64,000 nucleotides of DNA, from assembly GCA_022495995.1 (NCBI GenBank), contig JAFEMH010002496.1, positions 222,001-286,000 of the forward strand. Direction: 5' to 3'. Position 1 is the first letter of the stretch; each line of letters begins with the position of its first letter. Made by a program: the position numbers and the translations under genes. Shown piece by piece: positions 12,536 through 24,137 of the stretch. The notes beneath the pieces were generated by a model. It did not search any database. It was not told the origin of the DNA and saw only the letters and a list, made by a program, of their open reading frames with translations. The DNA is from Adenophora triphylla var. japonica. Taxonomy: Eukaryota > Streptophyta > Magnoliopsida > Asterales > Campanulaceae.

Positions 12536-12992
12536 ATATACATATACTCCCTCCGTCCCACGTAATTGTAAACTAACTTTTTGGGTGTGGGAATTAAGGA
12601 AAAGTGATATAAGAAAGAGAAAAAGTTAAATGTTGTGAGTATGAAAAATTAAATAGGAGAGAGAATGAGTGGGAGGAATAGTGAGAAGAGAGAATGTTGT
12701 GAGTGTAAAAGTGAAGTAGGAGAGAGAATGAATGGGTGGAATAGTGAATATTCTTTGCCATTTTGGGAAGTTTGCATTTATGTGGGACGGACCAAAATAG
12801 AAATAAGTTTGCATTTACATGGGACGGAGGGAGTATGTCAAATGTACGTATATAGAGTATTTATGGCGGTTTGAGCCGCCGTATATAACAATTATATACG
12901 GCGGTTGTGCCAACGTATATATTATTTATATACGGCAGACGCGTATTACCCGCCGTAAATGATTACCGTAAATAACCAACTTTCTTGTAGTG
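12536..12992 (-). mobile_element. CACTA terminus, duplicate of 7,945-8,157
   Basis: After removal of the MITE at 12,547-12,833 this stretch matches 7,945-8,157, including the TATACGGCGG repeats and the final CTTTCTTGTAGTG. The flanking minisatellite starts with the same TGTATAGGGCTTAGGG in both places, so terminus and array were copied together. Confidence 0.82.
12547..12833. mobile_element. Stowaway-like MITE in a CACTA terminus
   Basis: Ends CTCCCTCCGTCCCACGTAA and the inverted GGGACGGAGGGAG with TA flanks; 287 bases, the same length and interior type as the MITE at 102-388. The duplicate at 7,950 reads through without it, giving an empty site. Confidence 0.92.
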
Positions 12993-14616
12993 TGTATAGG
13001 GCTTAGGGTATAGGGTAGAGGGTATAGGGTATATGGTATAGTGTATAGGGTATAGGGTATAGGGTATCGGGTATAGGGTATATGATATAGGATATAGGGT
13101 GTATGGTATAATACAAAGGGTATAGGGTATAGGGTATAATGTATAGGGTATAGGGTATAAGGTATAGGATATAGGATATAGGTTATAGGGTATATGGTAT
13201 AGTGTATAGGGTATAAGGTATAGGGTATAGGGTATAGGGTATAGGATATAGTATATATGGTATACGATATAGGGTATAGGGTATAGGGTATAAGGTATAG
13301 GGTATAGGGTATAAGATATAGGATATAGGTTATAGAGTATAGTGTATAGGGTATAAGGTATAGGGTATAGGATAATGTATATATGGCTTACGGTATAGGG
13401 TATAGGGTATAGGGTATAAGGTATAATATATAGGGTATAGGGTATAGATTATAGGGTATAGGGTATAGGGTATAGGATATAGGATATAGGTTATAGGGTG
13501 TAGTGTATAGGGTATAGGGTAAAGGGTATAGGGTATAAGATAAAGTATATTTGGTATACGGTATAGGGTATAGGGTATAGTGTATAGGGTTAGGGAATAA
13601 GGTATAGGGTATAGGGTATAGGGTATAGGGTATAGGGTATGGAATATAGGATATAGGTTATAGGGTATAAGGTATAGGATATAGGGTTAGGGTATAGGAT
13701 ATAGGTTATAGGGTATATTGTATAGGGCTTAGGGTATAGGGTATAGTGTATAGGGTATAGGGTATAGGTTATAGGGTATAGTATATATGGTATAGGATAT
13801 AGGGTATAGGATATAGGGTATATGGTATAGGGTATATGATATAGGATATAGGTTATAGGGTATAGTGTATAGGGTATAGTGTATAGGATAATGTATATAT
13901 GGTTTACGGTATAGAGTATAGGATATAGGGTATAGGGTATAGGGTATAGGGTATAGGATATAGGATATAGGTTATAGGGTATAGTGTATAGGGTATAGGG
14001 TATAGGTAATAGGGTATAGGGTATAGGGTATAGGATATAGGATATAGGATCTAGATTATAGGGTATATTGTATACGGTATAGGGTATAGCGTATAGGGTA
14101 TAGGGTATAGGATATTGTATATATGGTATACGGTATAGGGTATAGGGTATAGTGTATAGGGTATAGGGATAAGGTAGAGGGTATCGGGTATAGGGTATAG
14201 GATATAGGATATAGGTTATAGGGTATAGTGTATAGGGTATAGGGTATAGGGTATAGGATATAGGGTTAGGGTATAGGATATAGGTTACAGGGTAGATTGT
14301 ATAGGGCTTAGGGCTTAGGGTATAGGGTATAGGGTATAGTGTATAGGGTATAGTATATAGGGTATAGAATATAGGGTACAGGGTATAGGGTATAGTATAT
14401 GGGGTATAGGGTATAAGGTATAGTATATAGGGGTATAGGGGATATTATATATGGTATATGGTATAGGGTACAGGGTATAGGGTATAGGATATAGGTTATA
14501 GGATATAGGGTATAGGGTATAGGGTAAAGTGTATAGGGTATATGATATAGTTTATGTGGTATAGGGTATAGGGTATTGGATATAGTATATATGGTATACG
14601 GTATAGGGTATAAATA
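12993..14616. repeat. TATAGGG-type minisatellite array, third block
   Basis: Continues the TATAGGG array. Its right part (13,449-14,616) is the duplicate of 1-1,458 without the MITE. Long-period markers lie at about 13,713 and 14,292 (579 bases apart). Confidence 0.93.
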
Positions 14617-15094
14617 AATATTTCGGACATTTTTTAGTATTGATGTTTTTTTTCAATGGATCGGTTCCCGGGCTTTGAGATTTTTTCCGAAAAAAAAAGA
14701 AGAGGGAAAGTAAATTCTTTTGCCTGCCTTAAAAAAAGATAAAATTATTTCGGCGTTGCATTTGTAATTTAGCCGTTACATTAGAAAAATCTAATGTAAC
14801 GCTGAGACCAAAGCCGTTGCATTAATTAAAATTTGCCGTTACATTAGCTTCTGTCGTTGCATTAGACTCGTTACATTAGCTCTGGCATAGCATTAGATAC
14901 GTTACATTAGCTCTGTCGTTGCATTAGATGTGTTACATTAGCTCTGTCGTTGCATTAGCCGTTACATTAGCTCTGTCGTTGCATTAGACTCATTACATTA
15001 GCTCTAGCGTTGCATTAGATGCGTTACATTAGCTCTGTCGTTGCATAAGATGCGTTACTTTAGCTCCGAAATGTAGTAGTGTTACTTTAGACGC
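14617..15094. mobile_element. CACTA-like subterminal repeat block (copy B)
   Basis: Same alternating CGTTACATTAGCTCTG / TCGTTGCATTAGATG units as at 1,459-1,947, with a handful of base changes. It abuts the TNP2 fragment at the same breakpoint, so the internal deletion predates the segmental duplication. Confidence 0.7.
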
Positions 15095-16102
15095 AAAGTC
15101 AGGATAAGTCTTATCAAAGTGTTTCCATGCCTCCCCATCACTGAGATGAATCAACACACCCTCTTCATGCAAACTATCCTTATGCTAACACATTGCTTCT
15201 GTAGTAGATTTAGACACGTAGTGGTGTTGCAATCTCGGAGTCGACAACATGTAACGTAACTACTTATATGGTTTGTTTTTCTTGTGTTTTGAACTACCCC
15301 TCCGATTTGGCTTATATCTACTTTCTCCGCAAATTGAACACTTTGTCTTCTGTGAATCTTCCTTGTAGAATAGCATGCAGTCAACCTTACACGCATCAAT
15401 CTTTTCATAACATAGCCCAATCTGCCCAACCAACTTCTTTGTCTCATAAATATTTGTAACCAGCTTATTCTCTTTCGGCAACAACCACTTAATTGCTTTC
15501 ATGATACGATTATAAGCAGACTGGCTAATATTGCAATTATCCTTTATATTAAGGAGCTCAGCCACAACCTCCACCACACTGATCTCGCAACCTAGATAGA
15601 CCTTCTCTTTTGCAGAGTATATAGCATCAATAAATTTCTTGGCTGCAGGAGTTGGTTCCCGCTTTTGGTTCTCTGACCAATCGAATTCAGGACCGCCTGT
15701 ATCCCTAACCATATCTTCCATATTCAAAGGTGGTTCTTCATTATCCTGAATAATAGGTTCAGGTTCAGGAAGTACATGAATATTCCTCGGGGGATTATTT
15801 GCAACATTTGGGCGCAATATCATTTGCTCAGCATGAGCTATCCACCATTTGTACCCAACATCAAACCCTTTATGCAAAATATGTCTCTGAGTATCGATCA
15901 CGCGTAGAAACTTGGTATTATGACACTTAGCGCATGGACACCTAATCTTATCACCATTCATGTAACTGGGATTTGATGTAGAAAATTCAATAAACCCCTT
16001 CAACCCACTTATGAACTCAGGATTGATACCCATTTGATTCGGCAACCTCTGATTGTACATCCAACTACGATCATCGTTATGTACATCACTCCTGCATTTC
16101 AA
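15095..16102 (-). pseudogene. CACTA transposase TNP2, N-terminal fragment (copy B)
   Basis: Near-identical to 1,948-2,943, with the same IRCPCAKCHN and KCSICGESRY cysteine motifs. A small change replaces the MMSVNDD start with DVHNDD, removing the start codons used in copy A; the frame stays open upstream to a different methionine (MKCRSDVHN). The catalytic part is missing. It is a decaying non-autonomous remnant. Confidence 0.86.
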
Positions 16103-16125
16103 TCTATATATTCACAAAATCTGGG

Positions 16126-16537
16126 GAGAAACGCGTTTCTCCGTCGCGTATGGAGAAACGGGGCTTGGTTTGTCGCGCGACATACTTAGCCACAACAACT
16201 GGATATCATTTCCTCAGTTTCTGGATATCCAGAACATTGCATATGGATATCCAGAAGCTTTGAAAAGGATATCCAGAAACCAAAATATTTTTTCTGGATA
16301 TCCTTTCCAAAGCTTCTGGATATCCATATTCAATGTTCTGGATATCCAGAAGCTTTGAATAGGATATCCAGAAAAAATATTTTAGTTTCTGGATATCCTT
16401 TTCAAAGCTTCTGGATATCCATATTCAATGTTCTGGATATCCAGAAGCTTTGAATAGGATATCCAGAAACTGGCTATGTATGTCGCGCGACAAACCAAGC
16501 CCCGTTTCTCCATAAGGGACGGAGAAACGCGTTTCTC
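16126..16537. mobile_element. Palindrome-rich foldback element (copy B)
   Basis: Counterpart of 2,980-3,391, also 412 bases, with the same GAGAAACGCGTTTCTC and TGTCGCGCGACA palindromes at both ends and TTCTGGATATCCAGAA repeats inside. It was present before the segmental duplication. Confidence 0.8.
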
Positions 16538-18360
16538 AGCAGACCTACTCAGACGTACACTCAATCTAATCGACAGATGAAACAAAATTGGGATGTTAAT
16601 AATTACTTGATTTCATAATATATTAAGAGTTTAGATGTAATTAACATATTAGAATTCCGTAAATTTGAATTACAAACTTAAAAGCAACAAGACACTTCAT
16701 TTAGGTTTAGAATTGGGGTTGGTTTCTATCCCATACCGAAATGCACAATTACATGAATTGCAGATATCACTTTGTCTACTTGCTTTATGATCGAAAATTA
16801 AAAATTTCGGCAGCATAACCCCATGGTCTCCAAGTGCACGACGTAGACTAGGTCAATCAAACACTATCGATTAGAATTGATAGTATGTAATCAACCATGT
16901 CTAGTATACACTAGACAATATGAACGCAATCGAAATATCTCAACTATCAACTATTCAAGCAATTTTAATAGACAAAGATGATATTTAAAAAATCATATAA
17001 TCGTGCATTTCAAGACTGTCCACAAAGGACAATTTAAGAATCGATGACTACATGTTGACCTCAACATATAAGTTAAAGATTCTTAAACGGGTTTCTAAGC
17101 TTTTGTGTTTCAACCGTCACAACGTTACGTCGTAACATTAATTTTTATTCATTGCCGTAAAATGCATAATTTTACAATAATGAATTAACACACACATCTA
17201 TCACATTTTTTAAATTATTAATATTGTGAATAATTTTAAATATTATTATTTAATTCTTTATTGTAAAATATATAATTTTACAATGATGAATTAACATTTA
17301 TGCACATCTGATTTTTTAAATAGTTAACATTTAAATGATAAATTTATTTTAATTTTTTATTTCTTGAGACCTTTAACTTTTTAATTGATCCGTGTCTTAC
17401 AACATTATCAAATTATAATTTGATTTTATTTCGTTTGTTCGATTGCTTGATTGGGTATCAAAAGTTAGTATGTCTATAAAATATCAACAAGATTAACAAG
17501 TTAACAGACAATAAAGATATGGTTTAAATAAGTATATAAAACATATATCATAATTCATCACTAGATTCCTTTTGGTCCTTGAACTTGATTCCACATCAAA
17601 CACAACTCTATGTGAAATACAATAAATTTAGGGTATAACTAATTAGCATTTTCTACAGCATCAATAAGAAACCTCAATCTGAACCAAAAAGTGAAGCAAA
17701 CTGAAAATGATTAAACTAATGAAGATCACACCAAAAAATAGTGATTCCGTCCGAAATAAACATTTTCAAATCTCCTTAAATAAACAAATTGAAATTTATT
17801 TTGGCGGAGGAAAACCAAAAAGATAACAACTATAATGATCATTTTTTCAGGCCAAAATCTCATAAAATTAACAGATTGTCACAGTTGTGCATATGTATAT
17901 GTCAAAAATAAAGCAAAGAACAAATAATGTAGCATTTGATATGATACAAAATTAAGGACAAAAACAATAATGTATTGTTATATCTAACTCAAACAACTGA
18001 ACAAGTTTACAAAAACTAAAAGTAAAATTTAAAAAATTGGAAGTGGTAATCGAGGGTTTACATACCTTGAAACGATGCAAAGAAGTGGCGGTGGAGGAGG
18101 AGAGGAGTGGGTTGCTGTTAGTGGCAAAAGATGTAGAAGGGACGACGGTGGAGTTGAGGGATAGATCTGAAGGGGAGATGCTGAGAGAGTAGATCTAGAG
18201 AAGAACACGGCGGCAATAGCTCAGTACGGTGAAGAGGGTGGACGGCGACAGCTTCGTGGCAGTGTGGAGAGGGTGGACGGCGGCAGCTCGGTGTGTGAGA
18301 CCGTGAGGGAAGAGAGAGAGATGAGAGATCGTAGTGTAAGGAGAGAGAGATTTAGAGCGT
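16538..18360. other. Non-coding CACTA leader and first-exon region (copy B)
   Basis: Duplicate of 3,392-5,215. It has an AT-rich intron-like stretch, then from about 18,067 the GC-richer exon-like block ending at the same minus-strand GTATGT donor. There is no coding frame of note. Confidence 0.6.
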
Positions 18361-19016
18361 AAACGTTTTTGGGGAGGGTTAATTTGTTTTTATATTTAAC
18401 CTCAGCAATGGAAATATTCCGCCGGTGAAATTAAATTTCGGCGTCGGAAATAAATTCCGTCGGTAGAATTAACTATCGCCGATGAAATAATTCTGCCGCT
18501 GGTAATTACTAAATCACGGGGATTGATGACTTGGCTCTGTTCACCGATGGAAATGGTATTCTGTCGGTGGTAATTTTTATTGAATTAATATCAATATTTT
18601 TATTCATATAAAACATTAAAGTTATTTTAAATAAAATATAACAAAATAATTTCTAAAAAATAAATATAAGTCAGTAAATATTATTTTTGAAGAATAAATA
18701 AATCATAAATTAAAATAAAATAAAAATAGAGCTAAACAAAATAAAAAAATAAATTAACACCAAGGGAATTATTCCGCCGTTGATAAATTAAAAAAAAATA
18801 ATAAATAATAAATTAACACATACGGATTATTGTGTCGACCATTGGTAATGTCGAAGTCCAGTCTAACAAATATTAGTGGCGGTATTGAAACGAATATTCG
18901 ACGAATATTCATTTTTAGCGAGGGAATATACCGGCGGAATTAAAATCAATCGGTAATTTCGGCACCAAATTTATTCCGTCGCTATAATATTAATTTGTAA
19001 CAATACTTGTTATTAA
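18361..19016. repeat. Right subterminal repeats of the CACTA remnant (copy B)
   Basis: Duplicate of 5,216-5,871 with CCGCCGGTGAAAT-type motifs. It runs directly into the (TAA)n tract. Confidence 0.6.
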
Positions 19017-19206
<190 letters not shown>

Positions 19207-19235
19207 TGAAAGGCCCTTTGTTGATAATGCGAATG

Positions 19236-19302
<67 letters not shown>

Positions 19303-20455
19303 GAGAGGCTTGAAATAATGATAGGACAAAGAACACAAAGAGATAATGCAAGTGTGTGAATGTGATTGCAAAAATGTAATAACACAGAGAATTTAAAGTG
19401 GTTCAGAGTTCACTCCTCCTACATCCACCCCCACTGTCAATCTTGACAAGTGAGATCAATTTTATTATAATCTTTAATCAACAAAAATTACAAATGATTG
19501 ATTTAGGCAAGTTCCTTGAACTTCCTCTTCCTAATTAGTACAGTTAACTAGGGATACACTTAAAGTACAGTCTTAAGTGTTTTTACAACTTGAAGTACAG
19601 TCTCAAGATTTTACAAAACAAATAATACACTCAAAGTACAATCTTGAGTGTTTACAAACTAATTCTACACCTAAAGTACAGTCTTAGGATATTGGAATTT
19701 GTGAATTAACACACTAAGGGGTGTTTGTTGTTGAAGCAGAGGTTTTGGGGTGAGGGTTTTGGTTTGGAACAGGGTTTAAAGGGTAGGGATTGGTGAGTGT
19801 GTGTGTGGATTACAGGAGGTGTGTGTGGGTGTAAGGGAAAGGTTTTGGACTGTGAAAAAGAGTATTTTTCAAGAGTTAGTTTGTGTAGAGGATGAACTCC
19901 TCTATTTATACCCTTCAATGTAGCCGTTGGAATATGACTGTTGTAGCTACATTAATGAGCCTTGACTGGTCTTTGCCCCACTTGTCCACTTGCAGGTCTT
20001 CATGAGCTGGCTTGAGCTGTGGCTTGAACTGAGAGCTTCCAGAAGGTCTTCAGTGGTCTTCATTGGTCTTCAATGGTGAACTTGACAGCTGTGAAGATCC
20101 AGGTTCCACTTTGGTTGAGATTGTGGTAGCAGAGATTGAGACAAAGTGATGGCTATCAGAGGAATGAAGTCATAGCTGTCAGATCATACAAGGCTTAGCT
20201 ATCAGAGATGTTCTCTAAAAAGGACTGAGATGCACTTGATGATCTTGATAGTTAAGATAGGGAATATGATTCATGTTTATTGATTGAATGTAACCAATGT
20301 GTAAGATAGAATCATAACTGTCATACTCATAGCTGTCAGATAAACTGAAAGATGAATATAACATATTTCCTCTTTTGATATAAACCCTGTTCTATATATA
20401 TATTCCTTTATCAAAACCAACTAACTGAGACATTGATCAAAGTTAGGTCCTAACA
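19207..20455 (-). repeat. Copia LTR, left (3' in element sense), with internal (AAT)n patch
   Basis: 1,249 bases from TGAAAGGCCC to GGTCCTAACA, matching the right LTR almost base for base except at about 19,227-19,300. There AAT repeats replace sequence that is complex in the other LTR. A TATAAATAG box lies on the minus strand near 19,902-19,912. Confidence 0.93.
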
Positions 20456-20476
20456 ATTTCCCCCTTTTTGGTAAAG
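20456..20476 (-). other. Copia polypurine tract
   Basis: On the minus strand the sequence just before the left LTR reads ACCAAAAAGGGGGAAAT, a purine run at the position where second-strand priming occurs. Confidence 0.75.
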
Positions 20477-20695
20477 GAAGATCTATTTAGAACATGTCTT
20501 CATAGTTTAATGATAATAGAAATATAAATGAAAGAAGTAATTCAGGGATTCATATCATGCACAAGTAATCATAATGAGATTGAAATGCTTCTGATTTGAT
20601 CTCAAAATGAGAAAGGTTCACAAATTACAGCCATTCAAACACAAAACCAAACAAAAGATTGTTTCAACCACAAAAGAATTTCAACAAGATACAAT

Positions 20696-22692
20696 TCAAT
20701 CATCAGCAAGTTGATCATAAAATTCTTCTCTTTCTTGTCTTGCTGAAAGGAGCTCATTTCTTTCTTCCTCCAGTTCTCTTCTCATTTCAGGTTCAACTCC
20801 TCTGTAATAGAACTCATTGTTCCATTCCCAAGTCATCCTCTCATCATACTTGAAGAACTTATCTTCCTTTGCTTTCAGTTGTGCTCTAGTGAGAGGCATC
20901 TGATCGTTTCTTATCCTCATTGTACCCCACAGATGCTTCTTCTTGTTCCTTGCTTTCTTGCTTATCTTGGGCACAAGGGATGGATCTGGATGAGGAACAG
21001 GAGACATATGAACTGGGGCTTGAGGAACAAGGGACAATTGAAAGGATTGTTGAGGAGGGTTGGGAATGGTAGAAGATGGAATGATAATGGGAGAGACTTG
21101 ATGTGGGCTTGAAAGATCATCATCATCATCATCATCATCATCACTGTCAGAGTCTGATGAAAGATCAATAACAGTATGAGCTCTGCTTTGGCCGACAAAG
21201 AATGGATGCTCAACTCTTTGATCTCAGGAATAGAGATCAGTTTCATGAAATGAGAGTTTTCATTGGGAGAGTTGAAGAGAATGGGATCAACAGTGATGAA
21301 GGGTGAAAGGTAGGGCTCAATGCCTGGATTAAGGGTTGGGGGAAAGATATTGACAGTCTTGCTTATCAAAAGCATGAGGGCATACTTCTGTTCAAATAGA
21401 GAGAGAAAGAATGATTTGGCAAGTTCAATGCACAGAGTGAAAACTAAGCCTTTTGGCATGAAGAGACAAGAATTGAGTGATGGAGAGAGAAGTTGGCTAA
21501 AGAGAATTTCCCAATCAATGAGTGTATTGGGAGTGATGAATTTTGGGAATGATGGGATTTGATGAACAAAATGAGTGGTTGAAGAAGTCCTTGACACTCT
21601 CCATTCTTCATAGGCAAAGAAAACTAAACCAGCTAGATTTCTTGCCACCATAATCAAACCATTTCTTGACAGTTCCCATGATTTTGGATAGGTAAAGGGG
21701 TTTGCAATTTCTGGGAAATGGGTCACATTGGCTAACCTGGTTTTTGCTGCTTTGATTGAAGAGATTGAAAAGTCAATTCCACAGTTAAGCATCCAAGGTT
21801 CCTTTTTGGGAAGGAAGGCTTGACTGGGAGTTGGAGGAATGGAATGGCTTGGATGGCTGTCAGGACTGTTAGGAAAGGGATCACTGTCAGACACATCTTG
21901 ACCTTGTCCAGCTAGAATTGGACTTTGAGGGGAGGCTTCAACTGATTCATTTTCAAGGATTGGGGAGATTGGTTTGGAAGGAGCAGAGGTATGGGTTGAA
22001 AAAGATGGGATTGAGACAGAAGAATGATCAAGACTTTGCTTGATGAGATCAGAGCAAAATTGGGATTTTAGAAGGTTCAAAGCTGCCCTGACTTCTCCCT
22101 TGGTCAATTTTTGCTCAAGAATGGATATAAGGACTGCCTCATTTTCTGGTGTTCCATCAAACACAAGTCCTTTGCAAGCATTAAGGATTGTTTCTCCTTT
22201 TGAGACAAGACTGGGATCAATTTCAACACCAACTTTCTTAAGACTTTGAATGACCTCAGATGTCTTATCAGGATTCCCCCTATCAATTTCAACAGTTGGG
22301 GTAGGTTCATTCACATGCTCAGTCTCAGGAATGGAAGGGATGATTGGGATATCTTCATCCATAGCTGTCACCTTTGGATTACTAGATGACTCTCCTGGTC
22401 CACTTCTTTTCTTGATAAGCCTAGACCTGAGTTCATCTATGGCAATCACAGTCTCCTCTTTACTAAGAACATCCTCAAGATAAATGAGAGCAGCCTTCTC
22501 AGTATCAGGGTTCCCATCCAACTCAATAGCATCAATGTCTCTTAAGATTTTGGCTAACTGTTCAGGTTGGGTAGAGGGGATGTTTTCATCAGTGTTCCCC
22601 CTTAAAGGTTGCTTCTCAGATTGTTCTTTAAGGTTAAGGATGGTTTCAATGGCTGACTGGTGACCTGAGCTAGGTGTTGATGACTTGTCCAT
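20696..22692 (-). pseudogene. Copia 3' ORF in the envelope-like position, frameshifted, unrecognised
   Basis: The main frame starts MDKSSTPSSGHQSAIET at 22,692 and has an acidic, Pro/Ser-rich first half (residues 1-290). A more globular part follows, with IDFSISSIKAAKTRLANV, LARNLAGLVFFAYEEW-like and HFVHQIPSFPKFITPNTLIDW segments. Around 21,210 the frame shifts by one base. The sensible continuation is FFVGQSRAHTVIDLSS, then a run of aspartates from a GAT repeat, a proline-rich stretch, and the frame ending REEFYDQLADD at 20,696. I recognise no domain. Its place between pol and the 3' LTR corresponds to the envelope-like ORF of Sireviruses, but no signal peptide or clear transmembrane pair is visible. 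Confidence 0.6.
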
Positions 22693-24137
22693 TCTTGGAT
22701 GGGATCCTTGGAAGACCTCTGACTAGATTTGAATTGGCAAGCTTGGAGATGGTTATATGGTTAAGGTGAGCCAATCTTTTGTGCTAAAGCCATGACATAT
22801 CATATTGACTAAAAGACAGAAGGCAGTGAGCATTTGAGGACTCCACAATTTCTAAGTTTAAGCAATAGAGATTTCCTTTTCTTGAACCAGTCAGAATGAC
22901 TTTATTGCTTTTATCTTTAACAGTGCATTTATCCTTAGTGCAAACAACATGATATCCCTTATCACAGATTTGACTAATGCTGATCAAATTGTGTTTGAGA
23001 CCCTCTACATAAGACACATTTGTAAAAATGATATCTTTTGTAATAAGATTTCCTGATCCTTTGACCTTAGCTTGGGAATTGTCACCAAAGGTTACATTTG
23101 GACCATTTTTAGGGGAATATTGTTGCAACCAGTCTTTATTGAAGGTCATATGTCTACTACAACCACTATCTAAATACCAAAGTCCTTTCCTAGGTACCTG
23201 CAAAACAGAAAGAAAATTTTATGGTACCCCTTTTTATTCTTTTGGGTCCAAAGGATTAGTTTTTCTTTGGAACCCTAGCTTTGTTCATTGGTCCCTTGTT
23301 GAAGAACTGGTTTAGGGTATGATAATATGACATGATTTGCATCATGTAAGGTGTAAGGACAGTGGATTGGGATGGACTGAAGAAGTGGTTTGGATTGTTG
23401 TATTGGGGTTGAAACTGAAAGTTATTTGAAGAGGATGATCTGGGAGAGTCATTTTGACTTGCATGGCTTCTACCATTTGAGTATTGCCATTGAGGTTTTT
23501 GTTGTTTGGTGTATCTATGTTTGTTATAGAATCTTTGTTGCCTTGGGGTTCTTTGTTGTTTGGAAGATTTTGGTTGTCTGTCAGGCCTTGGCTGTCTGTC
23601 ATGCCTTGGCTGTCTGTCAACCCTTGACTGTCTGACAGGACTTGACTGACTAGCACATTCTTGCAGCTTGACTTCTTCCTGTATATTGGCTCCTTTTTGA
23701 ACCCAAATATACTTGCTTCCTTGACTTTTACTTGGTCCTTCCTTTGACTGACTAGGACCACCCAAGATTTCTTTTGATTTTCCTTTGGTTTGGACAGGAT
23801 AGGTTTGAGCTTGATAGCTGCCAGAACTTAGATTTTCTAGCACCATTTTTTTAATGGCCCTTTCACCAGTGGGAGGAGTGTACACTTTTGCTGTTGGATT
23901 ATCAGCACCAATCCCTGTTTTATCACTAGGACGCCTTTGAGTGTAGGTGAATAGGGATAATGCTTTGCTTGACATGTTCCATGAATCTATTCTCTTTTTA
24001 AGAGCATCATTTTCTTTTTCAAGATTTATGATTTTTTGACAGTTTTCAAGATTCCTTGAAGCCTCAGCTGTCATATCCATGTTTTTTTTTACAAGCATGA
24101 AGCCTTGATCTCTTAGCCCTTGACATGCCTTTTCAAG
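22693..24137 (-). pseudogene. Copia Gag tail, protease and GAG-pre-integrase fragment
   Basis: The frame after the Gag stop is open to 23,256, with a coiled-coil-like start, Lys/Gln/Arg-rich repeats (RQSRVDRQPRHDRQPRPDRQ) and VPKKN. After stops and a frame change, a 139-codon frame (23,203-22,784) has the aspartic protease motif LWYLDSGCSRHMTF, the SYVEGLKHNLISISQICDKGY segment and the GAG-pre-integrase motif. A TAG replaces Trp in the expected LWHKRL, after which LAHLNHITISKL continues. The pol frame then breaks off at the start codon of the next ORF, so integrase, reverse transcriptase and RNase H are deleted. It cannot transpose on its own. Confidence 0.85.
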
